From contig PABK01000003.1 of NCBI GenBank assembly GCA_002699145.1, positions 1 to 41,408 on the forward strand: a DNA stretch of 41,408 nucleotides. Direction: 5' to 3'. This document shows positions 7,921-16,419 of this stretch, piece by piece. The position numbers and the translations under genes were made by a program. The stretch comes from Halioglobus sp. (GTDB taxonomy: Bacteria > Pseudomonadota > Gammaproteobacteria > Pseudomonadales > Halieaceae). The notes beneath the pieces were generated by a model. It was not told the DNA's origin. It was given only the letters and a program-made list of their open reading frames with translations, and did not search any database. Numbering within the stretch: the first letter of the stretch is position 1; every line of letters starts with the position of its first letter.

Positions 7921-10286
7921 AACTGACCGCAGACAATTTTCCCCTATCCTGTTCCCTGCAATCGCTGGTGCAGGACGTGTTTGGCGGATCTGCGAAAAAG
8001 GATGACGGCCACGTCATGCCGCTGGACGAGCTGATTGGCTACCTGCGCACGCCCAGCGACCTGGATCTGGCGCCCTATGCGGACCTGCTCAGCCAGACCG
8101 AAGAAATGGGTGACCCCGCCCTGCCCTCGCGTGAACACACGGCCATCCTGCGCTGGGTAGGCGAGGCCATGCACCATTTCGAGCAGCGCTTCCCGCTGGA
8201 GGAGCCACTGGCCTCGCAGGTGCGCCGCCTGAAACCCCTGGCGGCCACCATCGCGCTGGTCGACCCGGAGTTCATGCAGCCCGACGCGCACCCCCTGCAC
8301 CAGTTGCTCGACGCCATCCACGAACGCGCCGTGGGCTGGCAGGCGAATCTCGGGCGCGCCGGCGCCCTGCTCGAGCAGCAGGTGACCACCGCAGTGGAGG
8401 CCGCGCTGGCGTGGCTGGACGACAACGATGTCGACCTGGCGGCGGTCTGCGCCGACTACCTCGCCGCCGCCGAACGCGACCAGTCCAGGGCCGAGCGCAT
8501 GTCGCGGCGCGTGGTGGAAACCGAGTTGGGACGGTTGAAAACCGCAGAGGCCAAGCGCGAGGCGGCGCGCATGATCAACACGCTGCTGGAAAAATACCCC
8601 GCGCCGGCGGAGATCGGCGCCTTCCTCAAGGGCCACTGGTACAGCAGCGCGCAACTGCTGCTGCTGAAGTTCGGTGCGGATTCCGAGCAGTGGCGCAAGA
8701 TGAGTGAGACCACCGAGAGCCTGCTGGACTCGGTGCAGAGCCTCGAGGACGTGACCGAGGAGCGCCGCCAGCACATCTTCGCCGTCGTCACCCAACTGCC
8801 CAAGGACATGCGCCGCTGGCTGCTCAGCCTGCACCACGACACCGAGGCGGTGAACGACGCCATGGCGACCATCGAGTCCGCCCACCTGCGCATCCTGCGC
8901 CGCCAGCCCGTCGAACTGCAAACGATAAGCGCCATCGACGTCGCCGGTGCGCAGCTGCCGCCGGCGCAACCGGAGCTCGTCAAAGCCCTGCGTCCCATCC
9001 AGCAGGGCCAGTGGTTTGCCATCGATTCGCGCAAGCAGGGCGCGGTACGCGCCCAGCTGGCGCTCAAGGACGACCCGGTACAGCGCCTGTTATTCACCAA
9101 CCTGGCGGGCATGAAAGTGCTGGACTTCAGCTTCGCCGAGTTCGACGAGGTGCTGGACAAGGAATGCGTGACCGCACTGCCGACCGGGCGCGGCTTCAGC
9201 CTCTGCCTCGCCATCGCCGCGGGCATCGACAGTACGGAAAAACTCGACGCGCTGTACCGGTCGCTGTCGCTGGACGTCGCCGTTGCCGGTGCGGACGCCG
9301 CAGACCCGGCGAGCGCCGCGCAGCAGGAAGACGAACCCGCCCCGGCGGACACGCCGGAAGAGGCGCCGCAGCAGGCGCAGGACGAGCTGCTGGAAAAGGA
9401 CGAACTGGCGGAACTGGAGGCGCTGATCGGCGAGGCCTACGCGGCGCCCGCGGATTTCGCGCAGGAGTCCCTGGACGACGAGGCGGAGGCAGCGCCGGAA
9501 ACGACCGCCGGGGCAGTGGCAGAGGAGCCGGAACCCGAGGCCGACGCACCCGCGCCGAACGATACCGGACCCGGGGCAGCGCAGGAACCGGCGGAGATCG
9601 CCCCGGAGCCGCAGGAGAGCGTCGACGAGCCGGCCCAGGACGGCATCGCCGGCTACGAGGTACGCTTCGAGGAAGTGGACGAGGACGAGCTCCTGTCGCA
9701 CGTTCTCGCTGACGACATCGAGACCCCGCCGGAGGACACAGCGCCGCCGGCCGGCGGCGATACGGACGCGGCGCAGGAACCGGCGGCGGCCGAGGCCGCG
9801 CGGGAGCCGGAACCGTCGGAGCCACAGACACTACAGCCGCACGATGAGGACGCGACCGGGGAGCCCGGGGCGGCCGCCGCCGCGCAGGCCGCCGCCGCGC
9901 AGGCCGCCGCCGCACCGGAGGAGGCGCCTCCCGACCGCCCGGCGGCGCCCTATCTCAGCGACCCCAAGGAGAGCTGGGAGGGCTGGCTACAACCCCCCGA
10001 GAACCAGCCGCCGCAGCCGGCCCCCGTATCGCCCGACTCGCTGGACCTGACCATGGGCGCCTGGCTGGGTTTCCACGACGGCGAAACCCCGCTGATGGCC
10101 AAGCTCGCCGTTCACGACCCCGGCAGCGACACCTACATTTTCGTCAATCGCCAGGGCATCAAGATGCGCGAAATCGGCGGCGAGGAACTGGCCGACCTGG
10201 TGTCCCGGGGGCTGGTGGACATCCTGCAGACTCATTCCAGCTTCCGCCGGGACGTGGACGCTGCGCGGCGGGAACTGGACGACTGA
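7917..10286 (+). CDS. DUF1631-like protein with duplicated C-terminal-type domain
   Basis: A 789-residue cytoplasmic protein. Residues 1-350 are alpha-helical. Residues 362-430 and 713-780 are two copies of one domain: both share GxW, AxLAxxD, FxNxxGxK and a spaced D/V/L/F pattern. Between them lies a roughly 250-residue Glu/Ala/Pro-rich, probably disordered linker with near-tandem AAAAQ repeats around 9870-9915. The final domain (FVNRQGIKM) resembles the C-terminal part of DUF1631 proteins, a family without a defined function. The gene follows the VWA and zinc-ribbon genes with a GTGA start/stop overlap and precedes a PilZ protein by 18 nt. GTG 7917 is favoured for that overlap; an earlier in-frame start would run through the small gene. 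DUF1631 membership is by recalled motif similarity. Confidence 0.7.
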   Translation: MKLTADNFPLSCSLQSLVQDVFGGSAKKDDGHVMPLDELIGYLRTPSDLDLAPYADLLSQTEEMGDPALPSREHTAILRWVGEAMHHFEQRFPLEEPLASQVRRLKPLAATIALVDPEFMQPDAHPLHQLLDAIHERAVGWQANLGRAGALLEQQVTTAVEAALAWLDDNDVDLAAVCADYLAAAERDQSRAERMSRRVVETELGRLKTAEAKREAARMINTLLEKYPAPAEIGAFLKGHWYSSAQLLLLKFGADSEQWRKMSETTESLLDSVQSLEDVTEERRQHIFAVVTQLPKDMRRWLLSLHHDTEAVNDAMATIESAHLRILRRQPVELQTISAIDVAGAQLPPAQPELVKALRPIQQGQWFAIDSRKQGAVRAQLALKDDPVQRLLFTNLAGMKVLDFSFAEFDEVLDKECVTALPTGRGFSLCLAIAAGIDSTEKLDALYRSLSLDVAVAGADAADPASAAQQEDEPAPADTPEEAPQQAQDELLEKDELAELEALIGEAYAAPADFAQESLDDEAEAAPETTAGAVAEEPEPEADAPAPNDTGPGAAQEPAEIAPEPQESVDEPAQDGIAGYEVRFEEVDEDELLSHVLADDIETPPEDTAPPAGGDTDAAQEPAAAEAAREPEPSEPQTLQPHDEDATGEPGAAAAAQAAAAQAAAAPEEAPPDRPAAPYLSDPKESWEGWLQPPENQPPQPAPVSPDSLDLTMGAWLGFHDGETPLMAKLAVHDPGSDTYIFVNRQGIKMREIGGEELADLVSRGLVDILQTHSSFRRDVDAARRELDD

Positions 10287-10304
10287 ACGGGCGAGGACAG
10301 GCTG

Positions 10305-10664
10305 ATGGCTGAGCAACGCAAGTTCCTGAGACTGCCGGTCGAGAGTCGCATATTCATCGAACTGGAATCGCCCCTGGTCGGGCGCGCCGGCACCGGCCGT
10401 CTCGCGGCCTGCAAGACCCTCAATATCTCCCGCGGCGGACTGCAGGTTTCGCTCGCCGACGAGGTGACCGTGGGCGCCATCCTGCAGATCTGCGTGGAGT
10501 TGCCCGGCACCAGCCGACCCCTCTACCTAGCCGGCGAGGTGCGCTGGTGCCGCCCGGCCGAGACGCAACCGGCGCCGCTGTATACCGCCGGGTTCAAACT
10601 GCTCAATGCGGGCAACTCGGACATCGACCGCTGGGTCGAACTGATCGCCGGCATGGAGGAGTAG
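10305..10664 (+). CDS. PilZ-domain protein (likely c-di-GMP receptor)
   Basis: A 119-residue, single PilZ-domain protein. It has both halves of the cyclic-di-GMP binding signature: RxxxR in RKFLR near the N terminus, and [D/N]xSxxG as NISRGG about 40 residues on, followed by the barrel strands (GEVRWCRP, AGFKLL). It should therefore bind c-di-GMP, unlike the degenerate PilZ proper. It is the last gene of the MoxR-VWA-DUF1631 train and faces pilU, whose stop is 43 nt away. A link to twitching motility is plausible but rests on position only. A GAGG-type ribosome binding site precedes ATG 10305. Confidence 0.88.
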   Translation: MAEQRKFLRLPVESRIFIELESPLVGRAGTGRLAACKTLNISRGGLQVSLADEVTVGAILQICVELPGTSRPLYLAGEVRWCRPAETQPAPLYTAGFKLLNAGNSDIDRWVELIAGMEE

Positions 10665-10668
10665 CGCC

Positions 10669-10691
10669 GCGGGCCCGCCGGCGCGGCCCGC
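10669..10691. terminator. Short GC hairpin between PilZ gene and pilU
   Basis: GCGGGCC (10669-10675) pairs with GGCCCGC (10685-10691) around a 9-nt loop in the gap between the convergent stops. No T tract; weak bidirectional terminator candidate. Confidence 0.35.
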
Positions 10692-10707
10692 TCACCGCTG
10701 CGCCCGG

Positions 10708-11817
10708 CTATTCGTCGATCTGCTCCAGGCTGAGCCCGCCCGTCGCACCGCCGCTATCCTCGTCGGCGAACTTGATTTTCAGGCGCACGTTGTTCGGCGA
10801 ATCGGCGTTGCGCAACGCCTCCTCCTCGCTGATCAGGCCCTCCTGGAACAGTTCGAACAGGGCCGAGTCGAAGGTCTTCATACCCATGTTCTCGGACTTC
10901 TGCATGATCTCCTTGATGCCCTCGAACTCGCCCTTGAGGATGAGGTCCTGCACCATCGGGCTGCCCAGCAGGACCTCGATGGCGGCGCAGCGCTTGCCAT
11001 CGACGGTGGGAATCAGGCGCTGGGACACGATGGCCTGCATGTTCATCGACATGTCCATGAGCAGCTGCGGCCGGCGATCTTCCGGGAAAAAATTGATGAT
11101 GCGGTCCAGGGCCTGGTTGGCGTTGTTCGCATGCAGGGTGGAAATGCACAGGTGGCCGGTCTCGGCGAAGGAGATAGCGTGCTCCATGGTCTCCCGGTCG
11201 CGAATCTCGCCGATCAGGATCACGTCCGGCGCCTGGCGCAGGGTGTTTTTCAGCGCGTTGTGCCAGCTGCGCGTGTCGACCCCGACCTCGCGCTGGTTGA
11301 CGATGGATTTCTTGTGGCTGTGCACGTACTCCACCGGGTCCTCGATGGTGACGATATGCCCGCTGCTGTTGGAGTTGCGGTAGTCGATCAGCGCCGCCAG
11401 GGAGGTCGACTTGCCGGAACCGGTGGCGCCGACAAAGAGCAGCAGGCCGCGCTTGCGCATGACCACCTCGGTGAGGATGGGCGGCAGGCGCAGGTCCTGC
11501 CAGGCGGGTATATCGGCGACGATATTCCGCGCCACGATACCGACCTCGTTGCGCTGCATGAAGATGTTGATGCGGAACCTGCCGTAGCCGGAGACCGAGG
11601 TCGCCAGGTTCATCTCCAGCTCCTGCTCGAACTCCGCCTGTTGCGTCTCGTCCATGATCTCGTAGGCGATATCCCGGATCTCGCCCGGCTGCATGATATC
11701 CCAGGCGATGGGCTTGAGTTCACCCTGGAATTTCACGCACGGCGGCGCCCCGGTGCTCAGGTACAGGTCCGAGCCATTCTCCGCCGATAGTATCTTCAGC
11801 CATTCAGTAATTCGCAC
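10708..11817 (-). CDS. pilU: Type IV pilus ATPase PilU
   Basis: A 369-residue PilT/PilU-class secretion ATPase, which assists pilus retraction at the inner-membrane base of type IVa pili. It has Walker A GATGSGKST at 130-138, the Asp box (TIEDPVEYVH), Walker B (VILIGEIRDRETM) and the His box (ETGHLCISTLHANNANQALDRI). I call PilU and not PilT because the PilT C-terminal AIRNLIRE motif is missing; the matching place reads GIKEIMQKSENMGMKTFD, and length and ending match PilU. GTG start at 11817 with AGGGGA upstream. PilU normally sits next to pilT; here it is alone, so pilT must be elsewhere. A PilZ gene converges on it. Confidence 0.92.
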   Translation of the reverse strand: MRITEWLKILSAENGSDLYLSTGAPPCVKFQGELKPIAWDIMQPGEIRDIAYEIMDETQQAEFEQELEMNLATSVSGYGRFRINIFMQRNEVGIVARNIVADIPAWQDLRLPPILTEVVMRKRGLLLFVGATGSGKSTSLAALIDYRNSNSSGHIVTIEDPVEYVHSHKKSIVNQREVGVDTRSWHNALKNTLRQAPDVILIGEIRDRETMEHAISFAETGHLCISTLHANNANQALDRIINFFPEDRRPQLLMDMSMNMQAIVSQRLIPTVDGKRCAAIEVLLGSPMVQDLILKGEFEGIKEIMQKSENMGMKTFDSALFELFQEGLISEEEALRNADSPNNVRLKIKFADEDSGGATGGLSLEQIDE

Positions 11818-11844
11818 GTCAGCATCCCCTTGTTGCCGCGTCTT

Positions 11845-11872
11845 ACTTTAGCACCTTGCGCAGTGCGAACAA
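11845..11872 (-). promoter_or_regulatory. Putative pilU promoter
   Basis: On the minus strand TTGTTC (-35, 11872-11867), a 16-nt spacer and TAAAGT (-10, 11850-11845) preceded by TGC, an extended -10. A start about 20 nt before GTG 11817 would result. An 8-bp inverted repeat (11827-11834 / 11868-11875) brackets it. Confidence 0.45.
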
Positions 11873-11921
11873 GGGCGCCCGCTGGCCCATTTCGGGCGTG
11901 TCGCGGTGCTGCCCGCCGCGC

Positions 11922-11950
11922 TGGTCAGCTTTCAGATGGGGTCGTATACT
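11922..11950 (+). promoter_or_regulatory. Putative gshA promoter
   Basis: TGGTCA (11922-11927), 17-nt spacer, TATACT (11945-11950): a near-consensus sigma-70 promoter with optimal spacing. It implies a leader of about 120 nt before TTG 12077, and that the long open frame upstream of that codon is not translated. The 259-nt gap 11818-12076 otherwise holds only the pilU promoter. Confidence 0.55.
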
Positions 11951-12076
11951 GTGCCACGCTTACCTGCCCGGGAGCTGTTTGCGGACGGGACACGACCCGT
12001 AACACGCGTGACAGGCCCCGGCGGCTCGCGCCCGTCCCCGATTCGCACGACCCCAGCCAGAACAGAGGAACATCCC

Positions 12077-13663
12077 TTGTCCGACCAGTTGCAGAAAGCC
12101 TTGCAGGCGCTTGCTGAAGCCGACGCGCTGGGTGACCTGCGCGGGATACGCCGCGGCATCGAGAAGGAGAGCCTGCGCATCAGCGGCGACGGCAAACTGG
12201 CGCAGACTCCCCACCCCAGGGCGTTGGGCGCAGCCCTGACCCACGATTCCATCACCACCGATTACTCCGAGGCGCTGCTCGAGTTCATCACCCCGGTGAG
12301 TACCGACATCGAGGGAAGCCTGAGCGCCCTCGAGGATATCCACAGCTTCGTCTACCAGCAGCTGGACGAGGAAATCCTCTGGGCCGCGAGCATGCCCTGC
12401 ATCGTCGCCGGCGATGCGGGCATTCCGGTGGCGCAGTACGGCAACAGCAACGTGGCGCGCATGAAAACCGTGTACCGCTACGGGCTGGGGCACCGCTACG
12501 GGCGCCTCATGCAGGCCATCGCCGGCATCCACTACAACTGGTCCATGCCGCCGGCCTACTGGCAGCGCGTGTGGCGCGAGGCGGGGGAACCCGGCGAGCT
12601 GGCCGACTACATCACCGGGCGCTACCTCGGGCTGATCCGCAACTTCCGCCGCTACTCCTGGCTGCTCATCTACCTATTCGGCGCCTCCCCGGCGGTGTGC
12701 GCCTCCTTCCTCAAGGGTCGCGACCGCCACGGCCTGCAACCCTTCGACGAGGCCGGTCGCAGCCTGCACCTGCCCCACGGCACCGCGCTGCGCATGGGTG
12801 ACCTGGGCTACAACAGCGAGGCGCAGAAACATCTCAACATCTGCTACAACTCGCTGCACAATTACGTCGATACCCTGCGCAGCGCGATTTTGCAGCCCCA
12901 CGCCGCCTACCGCGACATTCCCTGCGGCCGGAACGGCGACTACCAGCAACTCAACGACAGCCTGTTGCAGATCGAGAACGAGTTCTACAGCCCCATTCGT
13001 CCCAAGCGCGTGGCCAACTCCGGGGAGACGGCGCTGAACGCCCTGGTGCGCGGCGGCATCGAGTACATCGAGGTGCGCTGCGTCGATGTCAGTCCGTTCA
13101 CGCCGGTGGGCCTGGACGCGCAGCAGATCCGCTTTCTCGACACCTTCCTGCTCTACTGCCTGCTGCTCGACAGCCCGCCCTGCGACGACGACCAGCAGGC
13201 GATACAGGCCGCCAATCTCGAGGCCGTGGTCAGCCGCGGCCGCGAGCCGGGCCTGCAGCTGGACCGCAACGGCGAGCCGGTGACGCTGGCCGCCTGGGCC
13301 GACGACCTGCTGCGCGCCATGCAAGCGGTGGCCGACCTGTTCGACCGCGCCCACGGCGGCGAGCTGTACAGCGCCTCGCTGGCGCAGCAGGCCGCCCGCG
13401 TGGCGGACCCGGAACTGACGCCCTCGGCGCGCGTGCTGCGCGAAATGCGCGAGCGCGACCTGCCCTTCTTCCGCCTGGCGATGAGCTACAGCGAGAACTG
13501 GGCGAGACACTTCCGCGAACGGCGACTGGCGCCGCAGACGCAGCAGGCATTCAGCGCCGAATCGGCGCGCTCGCTGGCCGCGCAGGCGGAACTGGAGGCC
13601 GCGGACACGCTCAGTTTCGAGCAATACCTGGAGAACTACTACGCCCAGTACCGCCAGCTGTAG
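12077..13663 (+). CDS. gshA: Glutamate-cysteine ligase GshA
   Basis: A 528-residue enzyme that joins L-glutamate and L-cysteine using ATP, the first and limiting step of glutathione synthesis. Features of the proteobacterial (class 1) family are clear: GIRRGIEKESLRI near residues 21-33, then TDYSEALLEFITP, IAGIHYNWSMP, YNSLHNYVDTLR and YIEVRCVDVSPF. I chose TTG 12077 because AGAGGAA lies 6 nt upstream and the resulting length matches E. coli GshA (518). The frame is open to 11906, but that extension lies across the promoter and is low-complexity. The ACP phosphodiesterase gene follows after 10 nt. No gshB is present in the window. Confidence 0.94.
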   Translation: MSDQLQKALQALAEADALGDLRGIRRGIEKESLRISGDGKLAQTPHPRALGAALTHDSITTDYSEALLEFITPVSTDIEGSLSALEDIHSFVYQQLDEEILWAASMPCIVAGDAGIPVAQYGNSNVARMKTVYRYGLGHRYGRLMQAIAGIHYNWSMPPAYWQRVWREAGEPGELADYITGRYLGLIRNFRRYSWLLIYLFGASPAVCASFLKGRDRHGLQPFDEAGRSLHLPHGTALRMGDLGYNSEAQKHLNICYNSLHNYVDTLRSAILQPHAAYRDIPCGRNGDYQQLNDSLLQIENEFYSPIRPKRVANSGETALNALVRGGIEYIEVRCVDVSPFTPVGLDAQQIRFLDTFLLYCLLLDSPPCDDDQQAIQAANLEAVVSRGREPGLQLDRNGEPVTLAAWADDLLRAMQAVADLFDRAHGGELYSASLAQQAARVADPELTPSARVLREMRERDLPFFRLAMSYSENWARHFRERRLAPQTQQAFSAESARSLAAQAELEAADTLSFEQYLENYYAQYRQL

Positions 13664-13673
13664 GCGCTGCGGT

Positions 13674-14261
13674 GTGAACTTCCTCGCCCACTTCCACCTC
13701 GCCTGGCCGGATCCCGGGCTGCTGGCGGGCGGCCTGGAGGGCGACTACTACAAGGGGCCGCTGCGCGGCGAATTGCCGCTGGACCTGGAGCGCGGGGTGC
13801 AACTACACCGTGCGGTGGACGCCTATACCGACCGCCACCCGCGCATCGCCGCACTGCGCCGCGCACTGCCACGGGAGCTGCGCCGCTACGCCGGCATCCT
13901 CGTGGACCTGAGCTTCGACCACTACCTGAGCCTGCACTGGACGCGCTTCGGCCCGCTGCCGCTGGAGGACTTCAACGCCCGGGTGTACGCCGCGCTCGCG
14001 GCGCGGGAGGCAGACCTCAGCCCCGGCGCGCAGGCCATGTTCGCGCGGCTGGTGGAGCACGACATCCTCAATCTCTACCACGACTGGGACACGGTCACCG
14101 CCACCGCCCGCCGCCTGGGCGAACGCTTCCCCAGTAACCCGTTCCTGGACGTCGAGGCCAGCCTGGCCCCGCTGCGAGCGCACCTCGAGGAAGCGTTCCT
14201 GCACTTCTACCCCCAGTTGCAGGCCTTCAGCCGGGAACGCGCGGCCAGTCTGGGGGTCTGA
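13674..14261 (+). CDS. acpH: Acyl carrier protein phosphodiesterase (AcpH family, DUF479)
   Basis: A 195-residue cytoplasmic metal-dependent hydrolase, expected to remove the 4'-phosphopantetheine group from holo-ACP. The family pattern is present in order: MNFLAHFHLA at the N terminus, LLAGGLEGDYYKG, LHRAVDAYTDRHP, then RRYAGILVDLSFDHYLSLHW, whose His/Asp residues bind the metal. Length matches E. coli AcpH (193). It starts at GTG 13674, 10 nt after gshA, so the two may be co-transcribed. Some family members are annotated only as DUF479; activity here is by family. Confidence 0.88.
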   Translation: MNFLAHFHLAWPDPGLLAGGLEGDYYKGPLRGELPLDLERGVQLHRAVDAYTDRHPRIAALRRALPRELRRYAGILVDLSFDHYLSLHWTRFGPLPLEDFNARVYAALAAREADLSPGAQAMFARLVEHDILNLYHDWDTVTATARRLGERFPSNPFLDVEASLAPLRAHLEEAFLHFYPQLQAFSRERAASLGV

Positions 14262-14335
14262 ACAATGCTTGCACGCGGCGGCGAAAGCCTCTAGCGTAGC
14301 CAGCGCCGTACCCGTGAGAGACAACAGGACCCGAC

Positions 14336-14836
14336 ATGCCGCATACCCTGAGCCAACGCCAGGTTTTCTGCGCACTCGTGTTGCTGGCCGTCGTGGCCAT
14401 GCTGTTCGCGCGCGTCTACCTGCAGGCCTATCTCGGCCTGGAGGCCTGCCCCCTGTGCATGACCCAGCGGCTGTTCGTGGTGATCTGGGGCGTGATCGCC
14501 CTGCTCGGCGCACTGCACAACCCGGGCGCGCTCGGTGGCAGGGTCTACGCCGGGTTGTGCGCACTGAGCGCCTACGCCGGCGCGCTGGTCGCCGCGCGCC
14601 ATGTCTGGCTGCAACACCTGCCCGCGGACCAGGTACCGGCCTGCGGCCCACCCCTGGATTACCTGCTGGAGAATTTTCCGCTGCGCGACGCCATCAACAC
14701 CCTGCTCATGGGCGATGGCAACTGCGCGGACACGGTGTGGACGTTTCTCGGGCTGAGCATCCCGGAGCAGACCCTGCTGGTGTTCCTGGTCGCCCTGTTT
14801 ATTGCATCCTGGCAGGCGCTGCGCGGCGCGCGCTGA
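14336..14836 (+). CDS. dsbB: Disulfide bond formation protein DsbB
   Basis: A 166-residue inner-membrane protein with four hydrophobic segments (about 10-30, 45-62, 70-88, 142-160). It reoxidises periplasmic DsbA and passes electrons to quinone. Both redox pairs are present: C38/C41 (CPLC) in the first periplasmic loop and C103/C130 in the second, closely matching E. coli C41/C44 and C104/C130. The segment GPPLDYLLENFPLRDA between the last two Cys is typical. It precedes the rsd/algQ gene; the same two genes are neighbours in Pseudomonas (algQ-dsbH). No dsbA in the window. Confidence 0.93.
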   Translation: MPHTLSQRQVFCALVLLAVVAMLFARVYLQAYLGLEACPLCMTQRLFVVIWGVIALLGALHNPGALGGRVYAGLCALSAYAGALVAARHVWLQHLPADQVPACGPPLDYLLENFPLRDAINTLLMGDGNCADTVWTFLGLSIPEQTLLVFLVALFIASWQALRGAR

Positions 14837-14908
14837 GCGCCGCGCCTTGCCCGACCCCCGGCATTGGCCGTATAGTTCCAGTCGGTACACGGCCAGCGGA
14901 CAGTCGAC

Positions 14909-15394
14909 ATGGGCGCCAAAAAATCCAACCCGAAACAGCAGTTCGCCGTGGTCGAGCAGCTGTTGCTGCGCTGGCTCAAGGAGCGCCGCGAGGTGCTGGC
15001 CAGGTATGCCGAGATGGTCGTCGCCGTGCAGGGCGGGCTGGCAGAGGCCGACCTGGGGCAGCGCCAGGCCGCGCTGTGTGAACTGCTGGTGGACTACGTG
15101 TCAGCCGGCCACTTCGAGGTCTACCACGAGCTGATCGAGGAGGCCGAGAGCTTCGGCGACGGCAACGGCCTGGCGCAACGCCTGATGCCCGCCATCGGCG
15201 ACACCACCGAGGTCATACTGGCCTACGAGGAAAAATACGGCAGCGACGCGGGGCGCCAGAAAAAACTGAAGCGCGACCTGTCAGCCCTCGGCGAGGTACT
15301 GGAGTCACGCTTCACGCTGGAGGACCAGCTGATCGCCGACCTGCACGGCCGGCACCGGCGCGAGGTCGAGGACCCCGCGCCCGACACGGCCTAG
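14909..15394 (+). CDS. rsd: Rsd/AlgQ family anti-sigma-70 regulator
   Basis: A 161-residue helical protein of the Rsd/AlgQ family, which binds region 4 of sigma-70 and frees core RNA polymerase for other sigma factors. Family marks are the RWLKERREVLARYAEMV helix near residues 20-37, LVDYVSAGHFEVYHELI, and the closing LGEVLESRFTLEDQLI. In Pseudomonas the homologue AlgQ is linked to alginate and siderophore regulation and lies by dsbH, as here. Its TAG stop overlaps that of the convergent FKBP gene in one CTAG. Either name, rsd or algQ, would fit. Confidence 0.9.
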   Translation: MGAKKSNPKQQFAVVEQLLLRWLKERREVLARYAEMVVAVQGGLAEADLGQRQAALCELLVDYVSAGHFEVYHELIEEAESFGDGNGLAQRLMPAIGDTTEVILAYEEKYGSDAGRQKKLKRDLSALGEVLESRFTLEDQLIADLHGRHRREVEDPAPDTA

Positions 15395-16170
15395 CCTTCG
15401 GCAGCCGCCTCTTCTTCCGCGTCCGTCCCAGCCTGGCTGGGGATGGACAGCAGCTCCACTTCGAATACCAGCGCCGCATCCGGGCCGATCACCTGGCCGG
15501 CGCCGCCGCTGCCGTAGGCCAGGTCGGAGGGAATGGCCAGCTTCCACTTGGAGCCCACGGGCATCAGTTGCAGGGCCTCGGTCCAGCCGGGGATGACCTG
15601 GCCGACACCAAAGGTGACCGGCTGGCCGCGGTTGTAGGAGGAATCGAACTCGGTGCCGTCGACCAGGGTGCCGCGGTAGTGCACTTCCACGGTGTCCTCG
15701 GGGCCAGGCATCGGTCCGTCTCCCGCCTCGAGCACCTCGTACTGCAGGCCGGACTCGGTGGTGACCACCCCTTCCCGGGCCGCGTTCTGCTCCAGGAACG
15801 CCGCCGCCGCGGCCGCGTTGGCCTCGGCCAGCGCCGCCTGGGCTTCCTGCTGCTTGGCCATGGCCTGCTGCTGGTAGGCCTGCATCTCGGCCTGCATTTC
15901 CTCCGCCGTGAGGCGCGCCTCGGCGCCGGCCAGGGCGTCGGTGACGCCGAGCTGGAAGGCATCGGAATCCAGCGGCAGCCCCTCGGCCGCCATGCGCTGG
16001 CCGAGGCTGTAGGCGATGCCGTAGCTCAGCCGCTGCTCCGGCGTATCCAGCGCGGGGGCGCTGGGCGCCTGCGTTTGCTGCGCAGCCTCGCCACCCCCGG
16101 TTCCTTGTTGGTTGCAGGCCTGCAGGACGACAGCGCCGACCAGGGCCAGCGGCAGAGCGAACTTCTTCAT
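15391..16170 (-). CDS. FKBP-type peptidyl-prolyl isomerase lipoprotein
   Basis: A 259-residue exported PPIase. The first 19 residues are a lipoprotein signal peptide ending in the lipobox LQAC (C19). After a Gly/Gln-rich spacer comes the FKBP N-terminal dimerisation domain (about 35-125: LSYGIAYSLGQRMAAEGL), with an Ala/Gln/Glu helix. The C-terminal FKBP domain (about 140-245) contains VEVHYRGTLVDGTEFDSSY and VIPGWTEALQLMPVGSKW, then IPSDLAYG. It should speed folding of periplasmic or outer-membrane proteins. I prefer ATG 16170 (MKKF) with GGAA upstream; ATG 16182 is also possible. Pseudomonas likewise has an FKBP gene beside algQ. Confidence 0.92.
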   Translation of the reverse strand: MKKFALPLALVGAVVLQACNQQGTGGGEAAQQTQAPSAPALDTPEQRLSYGIAYSLGQRMAAEGLPLDSDAFQLGVTDALAGAEARLTAEEMQAEMQAYQQQAMAKQQEAQAALAEANAAAAAAFLEQNAAREGVVTTESGLQYEVLEAGDGPMPGPEDTVEVHYRGTLVDGTEFDSSYNRGQPVTFGVGQVIPGWTEALQLMPVGSKWKLAIPSDLAYGSGGAGQVIGPDAALVFEVELLSIPSQAGTDAEEEAAAEG

Positions 16171-16403
16171 AAGCATTTCCATTCTTTACGAGAGTTTATG
16201 TGTATCCGGCACAACCGCCTGGCGGAAGCTGCGCTGCGCGCGTAAGCAACAGACCGCGCGCCAGGCCAGGCGCCGTCTGTCCAGAGCCGGGAAGGCGGGC
16301 GGGAGTTGCCCGATGGCCGCCCATGGTACTACCGGCCCCGGCCCCGCGCCACCCCTGTCCCGGCTGGCAAAACGACGCGCTGGCCGGGCGCACTCCCCGG
16401 GGT

Positions 16404-16409
16404 TAGAAT
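16404..16409 (+). promoter_or_regulatory. Possible -10 hexamer for the ABC-F gene
   Basis: TAGAAT ends 10 nt before ATG 16420 and overlaps an alternative ATG at 16408. If real, the transcript would be leaderless or nearly so. The rest of the gap 16183-16403 shows no other clear feature. Confidence 0.35.
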
Positions 16410-16419
16410 GCGCCGCCTC

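Noticed and set aside
11906-12076. 57-residue N-terminal extension of GshA
   Set aside because: It crosses a good promoter (-10 at 11945-11950), is Pro/Arg/Thr low-complexity, and TTG 12077 has a proper ribosome binding site and gives the normal length.
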